Source: Candidatus Methylomirabilota bacterium
Lineage (GTDB): Bacteria > Methylomirabilota > Methylomirabilia > Methylomirabilales > Methylomirabilaceae
Assembly: GCA_016200385.1 (NCBI GenBank)
Contig: JACQEV010000295.1
Coordinates: 1 to 6,335 of the forward strand
Reading direction: 5' to 3'
DNA length: 6,335 nucleotides
Numbering within the stretch: the stretch's first letter is position 1; every line of letters begins with the position of its first letter. Below the pieces are notes generated by a model, which worked only from the letters and a program-made list of their open reading frames with translations, had not been told where the DNA came from and ran no database searches. Below, one piece after another: positions 1-4,324 of this stretch. Both the position numbers and the translations under genes were made by a program.

Positions 1-40
1 GGAGCGCAGCGACCGAAACAATCTCGCAGTGAAAGTACGG

Positions 41-75
41 TGAGATTGCCACGCTCCCGTTGGTCGCTCGCAATG
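41..75 (-). repeat. Dispersed intergenic repeat, copy 1
   Basis: Read on the minus strand, CATTGCGAG (67-75) and GCAATCTCA (41-49) bracket a 17 nt middle. Beyond the core, CAATCTC (19-25) pairs with GAGATTG (42-48) and AGCGACC (8-14) pairs with GGTCGCT (62-68), so positions 8-68 can fold into a long imperfect stem-loop. It lies downstream of the CBS gene, where it might also end transcription, although no T-run follows. It is inverted relative to copy 2. Confidence 0.7.
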
Positions 76-152
76 ACAGAGTAACCACATTTAATGCGCT
101 TGCTGGCGGAGTATCCGACAAGACGACCAAACCTCCACCGTAGTCGCCCGGC

Positions 153-572
153 TCAGGACCCCTTCCCCTCCTCCAGGTCGAACAGTGCACGAAGCATGTC
201 CGTTTCGCTGATGATGCCGACCAACTCCCCGTCCTTCAGCACCGGCAGCGCCCCGATCCGCCGGTTGAGAAGCGTGCGCGCCGCCTCCGCGATGGGGGTC
301 TCCGGGGCTACCATGATCACCTTCTTGGTCATGATCTCTTTCAACTTCAGCTTTTCTAGGAGGTAGTTGATCTCATAAATCGAAAGGCTTGTGGCAGGGG
401 AAGGCCGTACGAGCAGGAAATCCCTATCGGTGACGATCCCCAGCAGCTTCTTGCCGTCCGTCACAAGAAGGTGGCGGATGGTGCTCTTCTTCATCAAGTA
501 GAGTGCAGCATTGGCCCCCTCATCTGGCCCGACGGTGACAAGCTTTGTCCGCATATAGCGCTTAACCAGCAT
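153..572 (-). CDS. Two-CBS-domain protein
   Basis: Stand-alone Bateman module of 139 residues, predicted to bind adenine nucleotides or a similar ligand and act as a sensor or regulator; its partner is unknown. Domain 1 spans about 1-57 (YMRTKLVTVGPDEGANAAL, then HLLVTDGKKLLGIVTDRD with GIVTDRD at 45-51). A linker at 58-76 contains LSIYEINYLLEKL. Domain 2 covers 77-133 (EIMTKKVIMVAPETPIAEA, then LPVLKDGELVGIISETD with GIISETD at 119-125). I chose ATG 572 because AAAGGAGA sits about 5 nt upstream and the CBS fold begins at once. The frame stays open to an ATG at 677, but that would translate through the promoter and into a dispersed repeat. It has its own promoter (628-656) and is flanked by inverted repeat copies. 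No membrane or enzyme domain is attached. Confidence 0.95.
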   Translation of the reverse strand: MLVKRYMRTKLVTVGPDEGANAALYLMKKSTIRHLLVTDGKKLLGIVTDRDFLLVRPSPATSLSIYEINYLLEKLKLKEIMTKKVIMVAPETPIAEAARTLLNRRIGALPVLKDGELVGIISETDMLRALFDLEEGKGS

Positions 573-627
573 AAGTTCTCCTTTCCCTTCGATGAAGGCA
601 CCGAGGCAACTGGGTCGTCTGACCTGT

Positions 628-656
628 ACTATAGCAAACGCACCAAAATTTGTCAG
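628..656 (-). promoter_or_regulatory. Sigma70-type promoter of the CBS gene
   Basis: On the minus strand, CTGACA (651-656) and TATAGT (628-633) are separated by exactly 17 nt. The -10 is preceded by TTTGC and matches TATAAT at five of six positions; the -35 matches TTGACA at five of six. Initiation would fall near 620 and give a leader of about 50 nt before ATG 572. The -35 box lies only a few bases from the dispersed repeat copy at 662-719. This is read directly from sequence; activity is inferred. Confidence 0.65.
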
Positions 657-661
657 ATCGT

Positions 662-719
662 CGTTGCGAGCGACCAAATAAGCCGAAGCCCTGAGCGAAG
701 CGAAGGGGTGGCAATCTCA
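662..719 (+). repeat. Dispersed intergenic repeat, copy 2
   Basis: CGTTGCGAG (662-670) and GCAATCTCA (711-719) carry the same boxes as copies 1 and 3 in the opposite orientation, with a 40 nt middle that includes GAGCGAAGCGAAGG. The segment 661-677 matches copy 1 at 16 of 17 positions, and 708-722 matches it at 15 of 15. It fills most of the gap between the CBS promoter and the stop codon of the TenA-like gene. Confidence 0.7.
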
Positions 720-727
720 CCGATCTG

Positions 728-1405
728 TTACGTGCCAAGGTTGGACGCCTCAGCAAGGGTATCCCAGAAGAGAAGCTCATACCCCTGGAGCAACGCGGCG
801 GCGCGGCGGACCTGGTCCTGACGCACCCCGCGCCCCAGGCCTTCGGCAACAACCGTCGCGGCCCGCTCTTCGAAGCCCGGCTGGGCCGTCGCAAACAGGG
901 TGAAGAAAGCGACGTCCGCCTCGGCGAGGCGACATCCCCGCCGAAGCGCCTCAGCCATCCGGCCGCAATTGGCTCCCCAGACCGGCAAGTTTATGAGGAA
1001 CGCGCCCGCGAATTCCGCCTCGGAGGCATACAGGCTGAGCCAGGCCACGAAGGCGCTGTAGGCGAATGCCCCGGGGAGCGGTTCGCCCTCGGCAAGAGTT
1101 GACGGCGCCGTACCGATCGCGGCGGCGAACGAGCGCAGGGCTTGCAGCGCTGCCCGCTCTCCCTCCAGCAGCTCGATGAAGAACCCTCGGCTGCGCTCCG
1201 AACTTGCCCGCGCCACCATCAGGGCCACGCTGCGGAGGTCGCTCTCGATGATGTGGGATTGCTGCGTGGCGAAGAGCTGCAAACGCTCTCGCCCGATCCT
1301 GCCAGCATCAAGCGCCTGAAGATAGGGGTGGGTCAATATCCGCGCGTCTATTGGTTCCAACTCCTGCCGAACGGCGTCAACTAGTCTCAGCACCCTAGGG
1401 TCCAT
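728..1405 (-). CDS. TenA/PqqC-like haem-oxygenase-fold protein
   Basis: Helical protein of 225 residues of the TenA/PqqC/iron-containing redox enzyme superfamily. Supporting marks are HPYLQAL near the start (26-32), QQSHIIESDLRSVALMVARA (48-67), the NLPVWGANCGRMAEAL block (139-154) and a C-terminal GYELLFWDTL (208-217), with E210 matching the conserved glutamate of TenA. The catalytic cysteine of thiaminase II normally sits in a C-x-W motif; here the residue two before W143 is P141, so classical thiaminase II activity is doubtful, although C147 lies nearby. Members of this superfamily do varied work (thiamin salvage, cofactor oxidation, di-iron oxygenation) and the substrate cannot be named. 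ATG 1405 has a perfect AGGAGG 5 nt upstream. It is 420 bp from the Ub-like operon and 155 bp from the CBS gene, so probably a separate unit. I saw no convincing promoter. Confidence 0.8.
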   Translation of the reverse strand: MDPRVLRLVDAVRQELEPIDARILTHPYLQALDAGRIGRERLQLFATQQSHIIESDLRSVALMVARASSERSRGFFIELLEGERAALQALRSFAAAIGTAPSTLAEGEPLPGAFAYSAFVAWLSLYASEAEFAGAFLINLPVWGANCGRMAEALRRGCRLAEADVAFFTLFATAQPGFEERAATVVAEGLGRGVRQDQVRRAAALLQGYELLFWDTLAEASNLGT

Positions 1406-1410
1406 GTGAC

Positions 1411-1416
1411 CCTCCT
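1411..1416 (-). promoter_or_regulatory. Ribosome binding site of the TenA-like gene
   Basis: AGGAGG on the minus strand lies 5 nt before ATG 1405, a full match to the Shine-Dalgarno consensus. It fixes the start of the TenA-like gene. Confidence 0.8.
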
Positions 1417-1434
1417 GTCTCCGACCCCGACCTC

Positions 1435-1691
1435 CTACGTGAGGCTGGTGCCACCATGGCCTTTCCGAAGCGCAGACTCATAGCTCCTTATAACGCGAAT
1501 GGCATAATCCGAGTTCGTGCTGACGTTCCCCCACCGGAAAACCTTTCCCTCGAATCCTGATCGCAGGTCGTTTGTTGCTTCCTCCAGGCCGCACTTTATG
1601 GTGTTGACCGAGCTCCGTTGTCACTCTCCACTCTGACACCGCGGCTCCGGACATTCTGGTAGATTGGGTTTGGCTCGTGGCAGCGTGACAC
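1435..1691 (-). pseudogene. Possible decayed or frameshifted small gene
   Basis: In the 420 bp gap between the Ub-like gene and the TenA-like gene, one minus-strand frame is open from 1620 to the TAG at 1435-1437 and reads like ordinary protein (for example EEATNDLRSGFEGKVFRWG and SDYAIRVIRSYESALRKG), yet it has no ATG, GTG or TTG and is closed upstream by TGA at 1621-1623. A second frame, open from 1721 to 1598, gives NPIYQNVRSRGVRVESDN and has a GTG at 1691 preceded by AGGGGG. A single -1 shift between 1596 and 1620 would join them into about 84 residues. No family is recognised. It may be a pseudogene, a sequencing error in a real gene, or chance. Confidence 0.25.
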
Positions 1692-1796
1692 TGCCTGACC
1701 CCCTGATCCAAGGTCCCAAGCTTATTGCGGTGAGGATCCACATGGAACCAATACCACTGGTAAGAGGAATCTTCCGAACGGAACGGCGTAGGCTGG

Positions 1797-1820
1797 TTGA
1801 GTCTGGGCCCCGCCACTCAA
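1797..1820 (-). terminator. Weak stem-loop after the Ub-like gene
   Basis: On the minus strand TTGAGT (1815-1820) pairs with ACTCAA (1797-1802) around a 12 nt GC-rich loop, starting 5 nt after the TAG stop of the Ub-like gene. There is no T-tract after it, so it is not a standard intrinsic terminator; it could protect the 3' end of the message or mean nothing. Confidence 0.2.
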
Positions 1821-1825
1821 GGGGG

Positions 1826-2125
1826 CTAGACTATGGCGGTAGGCAGTACGTTTAATCCCTTCTCGCCGGCAAGTCTGACAAACTCCAGTTGCTGCCCCGC
1901 CAACAGGACGGTGCCCTCTTCGACCTCGCGGCCGTCCACGACGGCCACGGCTTGTGGGCTGATATTGAGGGCCTGGCGGAGCGCCTGGCGGACGTCGGCC
2001 ACCATGCGGCCAGCGAGGTTTGCCTCAAGGGAATGGACACCATACAGCACCCGCACCTGTTCTTGGGCCTTGGGCTGGCCCGCCACCTTCGTCCTGGTGA
2101 CTCCCTTAAGCTGACCTTCGCTCAT
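1826..2125 (-). CDS. Ubiquitin-like beta-grasp protein (Prok_Ub / ThiS-like modifier)
   Basis: Likely the protein modifier of the operon, 99 residues. A variable, probably flexible N-terminus (1-22) precedes a beta-grasp-like core: strand VRVLYGVHS (24-32), the turn ANLAGR, a helix around VADVRQALRQAL (42-53), strand AVAVVDGREV (59-68) and the final strand TVLLAGQQLEFVRLAG (72-87). The GREV...L..G..LEFVR pattern is the usual ThiS/MoaD/Ub-like ending. The tail is odd: AGEKG (86-90) followed by LNVLPTAIV, with no terminal Gly-Gly. If G90 is the reactive end, nine residues must be removed, a natural job for the JAB protein. ATG 2125 is chosen because CGGAG lies 6 nt upstream and the core starts soon after. 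An in-frame ATG at 2236 would add 37 residues read wholly inside the E1 gene. The 20 nt overlap with E1 indicates coupled translation. It closes the operon. The family call rests on pattern and context. Confidence 0.8.
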   Translation of the reverse strand: MSEGQLKGVTRTKVAGQPKAQEQVRVLYGVHSLEANLAGRMVADVRQALRQALNISPQAVAVVDGREVEEGTVLLAGQQLEFVRLAGEKGLNVLPTAIV

Positions 2126-2831
2126 CGCTCGCTCCGTCGCTGGGAACGCGGGCCACAGGCTGAGCCTTCCCCTCCACGATGTCCAGATAGACCTCGCCAT
2201 AGCGCAGGCGAGCCGACCGCCAGGCGTAGAACGCATTCAGCATTGCCGAAGCGACCGTGAGATTCATGAACAGGAGCTGAGGGGCGGCGGTAGCAGCCAG
2301 CTCCTCGCAGGACATCTCGGCGGGCGACTTGTCCTTCGGTTCAGCGATCTCCGGGTGGAAGCGGGTCAGCGGCAAGGTGATGTCCCGGCCGTCCTGGCGG
2401 ATATACACCTGGACGTTGCCATCGGTGAAGTCGTTTCCGCCTGAGATCAGGACCACATCCGACAGCTCCTCACAGCGGCGGCTGACCAGGCGCCGCGTGG
2501 CGTGATTGTCCACCGCGAGGAACACCAGATCGCCGGGCCTGATCACATGGGTGAGGTTGTCGGCTGTGACAAACTCCGGGATGGCGCGAAACGAGAGGTC
2601 GGGGAAGCTCGGGGCCAGCTCGGTCGCTTTCACCTTGGCCTTATTGCCGAGGGCCTCGAAGCTCTGGCGACCCGCGTTCTTGGACTCAAACGCATCACCG
2701 TCCACCAGCGTGATCCGAACTTCCTCGCCGGTACCCTTCCTTTCCGAGTGGAGGTATCGGGCCAAAAAGGGCGCCAGGGCGCAGCCGATGCCGCCGATGC
2801 CGATCAGTGTGATCTCGATCCTTCCCGGCAT
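2106..2831 (-). CDS. ThiF/E1-like adenylating enzyme of the Ub-like operon
   Basis: Predicted ATP-dependent activating enzyme that would adenylate the C-terminus of the ubiquitin-like protein and pass it to the E2-like protein. It is compact (241 residues), a single ThiF Rossmann domain without the extra domains of eukaryotic E1s. Visible: nucleotide loop IGIGGIG at 10-16, acidic strand LVDGDAFESKN (42-52, D44/D46) continuing to the conserved N52 and R55, a lysine cluster K64/K66/K68, and AVDNHATRRL (106-115, D108). C175 in EMSCEELA, just before the helix PQLLFMNLTVASAMLNAFY (184-202), is the likely thioester cysteine by analogy with PRTRC-type ThiF proteins. I see no CxxC zinc pair, unlike many ThiF/MoeB proteins. 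ATG 2831 has GAGGTGA 10 nt upstream, overlapping the JAB stop. The last 20 nt overlap the ubiquitin-like gene. Fold and enzyme class are secure; the partner is inferred from adjacency. Confidence 0.93.
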   Translation of the reverse strand: MPGRIEITLIGIGGIGCALAPFLARYLHSERKGTGEEVRITLVDGDAFESKNAGRQSFEALGNKAKVKATELAPSFPDLSFRAIPEFVTADNLTHVIRPGDLVFLAVDNHATRRLVSRRCEELSDVVLISGGNDFTDGNVQVYIRQDGRDITLPLTRFHPEIAEPKDKSPAEMSCEELAATAAPQLLFMNLTVASAMLNAFYAWRSARLRYGEVYLDIVEGKAQPVARVPSDGASDERRSA

Positions 2832-2846
2832 AGCGAAGCGATCACC

Positions 2847-3518
2847 TCAGACGGACGACGGGCGCCCCTCGGCGTCGCTATCACGCGGCAGCGTCTCGAG
2901 GTCCACGACCTGGAGCGTCCGTTCACGGACACTGACGGGCGGGACACCCGGCACAGCGTCCTCGAAGACATCGGATGGCTTGAGGGTGAACCGACGGCCG
3001 TCTACCACCAGGGAGCAGACGACACTCGCCTCCCCATCGAGGTTGCCGAATGTCATATGCAGGCCGTCGTCGTGCCGCTCGTCCTCGTCGTCCAGCTCGG
3101 AATGGAAGGCATCGGCCGCGGCGTGGCTATGGATTGTGCCCACCCGCACCCATCCGGCCGGTGTCGGGCCGATCTCGTAGCGGCAGTGCCCGCCGGCCAC
3201 CTGCTGTTTCGGGATCTTCAGTTCGTAGCGACGGTCTTCCTGATTGAAGTAGAGGAGTACCACCGCCTCCGCGCGATGAACCCGGAAGACCTCACGGAAG
3301 AAAGCCACGATTTCAGCCAGGATGGCGGCCGGGATAGGCGGAAGCAGCAGCCGGGCTCCCTCCTGCTCGGGCATCAACCAGCTCAGACCCTTGATCTTTG
3401 TCCTGGCGTGGAAGAGGGCATTCCGCTTCACCTGGAAGAGCCCGTCCCGCGTGACCAGATAATAGATCGGGTCGCCTGGCTCCTCGAATCCATCCTCTTT
3501 CAGATAGACGGGGAACAT
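2847..3518 (-). CDS. JAB/JAMM (MPN) domain metallopeptidase, PRTRC protein A-like
   Basis: Predicted zinc isopeptidase of 223 residues that could trim the ubiquitin-like precursor or remove the modifier from targets. The JAMM signature is intact: E84 in HRAEAVVLL is the likely catalytic glutamate, and H130-S-H132 followed by seven residues, S140 and D143 fits HxH-x7-S-x2-D exactly. The later strand pair DGLHMTFGN (151-159) and ASVVCSLVVDGRRF is typical of JAB proteins encoded beside ThiF and E2 genes. Residues 1-75 form an N-terminal region without a recognised domain; the final 35 residues are charged and probably flexible. ATG 3518 overlaps the E2-like stop by one base (TGATG), and the TGA stop lies 15 nt before the E1 gene, with the GAGGTGAT ribosome site of E1 overlapping it. 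Motif identity is direct; deconjugation versus precursor processing cannot be decided from sequence. Confidence 0.9.
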   Translation of the reverse strand: MFPVYLKEDGFEEPGDPIYYLVTRDGLFQVKRNALFHARTKIKGLSWLMPEQEGARLLLPPIPAAILAEIVAFFREVFRVHRAEAVVLLYFNQEDRRYELKIPKQQVAGGHCRYEIGPTPAGWVRVGTIHSHAAADAFHSELDDEDERHDDGLHMTFGNLDGEASVVCSLVVDGRRFTLKPSDVFEDAVPGVPPVSVRERTLQVVDLETLPRDSDAEGRPSSV

Positions 3519-4321
3519 CAGGTCACGTCGTTCAAGCGATAGAGGAGATCGGCCAGGTCTGACGCATCATCGAGGGGGCGCACGGCGCCTCGCCAGTCCA
3601 GCAGGTGCTCGCCGGCCTTGCGAAGACTGAGTCCTGTCTCTTGCCATTGAACGCCGAGCGGAAAGAGCGGGTCTGCTGCCGTGGCGATCTCCCAACTATC
3701 AAGGGTTGCGATGCGGCCGTCCAGTGCGGCGGCACGGCGGAAGCAGTTGCTCTCGATGTCCAGATTGAACCCGGCACTCCAGAAGAACTCGATCGCCGTC
3801 TGCGCCTGCCCGCACACCGTGAGGTCATCGAACGGGGGCCGGCCCCGAAGGCAGACCCGGCACTTGGCCAAAGGGCTTTCGCTGGCCGATATGTTCCAGA
3901 GGTTGGGCATAGAAAGCGCATCTTCCTCAGACGAGAGCGGCGCGTTCCGATAGTAGAGGCGCATCTCCTCGAATGAGCCCCGGTGAAACAGGAGCAGGTA
4001 GATTGTATACGGAAATGCCAGGTTAGTGTGGCGATAGCTGCCGGGTGTATCCAGGGCTTTCTCGCTCCAGCCGACCCACCGCACCTGGGGCGGATGCTCG
4101 ACGGCGATGACCAGCGCTGGGCCACGGACGATCGCCCATCGGGCGCCGGGCGGCAGCAGCGGGACTTGCTGAAGGAAGCGTTGGGGAGTGGACGCGGCGA
4201 TCTCCAGCAGGAAATCGCGGAGGCTCACCTGCCGATCGATTGCAGCGGCCCCATCCGGTGACGACCGGTAGAGACGCACGGACCTGCCCGTGATCTCGAT
4301 AGTCTCTTCAGGCTCGGGCAT
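3518..4321 (-). CDS. E2-like ubiquitin-conjugating protein (Prok-E2 / PRTRC protein B-like)
   Basis: Probable E2-like carrier that would receive the ubiquitin-like protein from the ThiF/E1 enzyme as a thioester; 267 residues, cytoplasmic, no signal peptide or membrane segment. The core at about 98-160 resembles prokaryotic E2 families: TNLAFPYTIYLLLFH (99-113), YYRNAPL (123-129), MPNLWNI (138-144) and then KCRVCLRG (153-160). The PN followed by VCL recalls the HPN...CL block of classical E2s, with M138 in place of the histidine and a longer gap before the cysteine. C157 is the best thioester candidate; C154, three residues earlier, is an alternative. The C-terminal 80 residues (C193, then a variable tail) are not recognised. 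ATG 4321 lies 3 nt after the ATPase stop, and the gene's TGA overlaps the next ATG as TGATG, so translation is probably coupled. Assignment rests on remembered family motifs plus the E1/JAB/Ub neighbours; a non-catalytic scaffold remains possible. Confidence 0.72.
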   Translation of the reverse strand: MPEPEETIEITGRSVRLYRSSPDGAAAIDRQVSLRDFLLEIAASTPQRFLQQVPLLPPGARWAIVRGPALVIAVEHPPQVRWVGWSEKALDTPGSYRHTNLAFPYTIYLLLFHRGSFEEMRLYYRNAPLSSEEDALSMPNLWNISASESPLAKCRVCLRGRPPFDDLTVCGQAQTAIEFFWSAGFNLDIESNCFRRAAALDGRIATLDSWEIATAADPLFPLGVQWQETGLSLRKAGEHLLDWRGAVRPLDDASDLADLLYRLNDVT

Positions 4322-4324
4322 CTG

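Larger units (their letters stand above)
1406..1825. other. Intergenic gap between Ub-like operon and TenA-like gene
   Basis: This 420 bp stretch holds the possible gene remnant at 1435-1691, a stem-loop at 1797-1820 just after the Ub-like stop, and a 7 bp hairpin at 1679-1695 (GGCAGTG/CGCTGCC, one G-T pair, TCA loop, minus strand). No T-run follows either hairpin. I saw no convincing promoter, tRNA or insertion sequence end. Confidence 0.6.

Noticed and set aside
153..677. Longer CBS protein starting at ATG 677
   Set aside because: The extra 35 residues would be encoded across the promoter boxes and into the dispersed repeat; ATG 572 has a strong ribosome site directly before the CBS fold.
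1414..1480. Small minus-strand ORF with AAGGAG close to an ATG at about 1482
   Set aside because: The spacing is only 2 nt, and the arginine/serine/glycine-rich product of about 24 residues runs into the TenA-like start; no support for translation.
1679..1695. 7 bp hairpin as the operon terminator
   Set aside because: It lies about 130 nt after the last stop and no T-run follows on either strand.
1478..1816. 112-codon minus-strand open frame in the gap after the operon
   Set aside because: Its peptide is low in hydrophobic patterning and no family is recognised; the alternative frames in the same stretch look more protein-like.
2502..3542. 346-codon open frame on the plus strand opposite the E1 and JAB genes
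   Set aside because: It is antisense to two motif-rich genes; long antisense frames are expected in GC-rich coding DNA, and its peptide shows no family motif and an unnatural composition.
1826..4321. Canonical PRTRC plasmid cassette
   Set aside because: E1, E2, JAB and Ub fit, but no ParB-like gene or PRTRC proteins D, E or F is present in the window, so only 'PRTRC-like' is justified.
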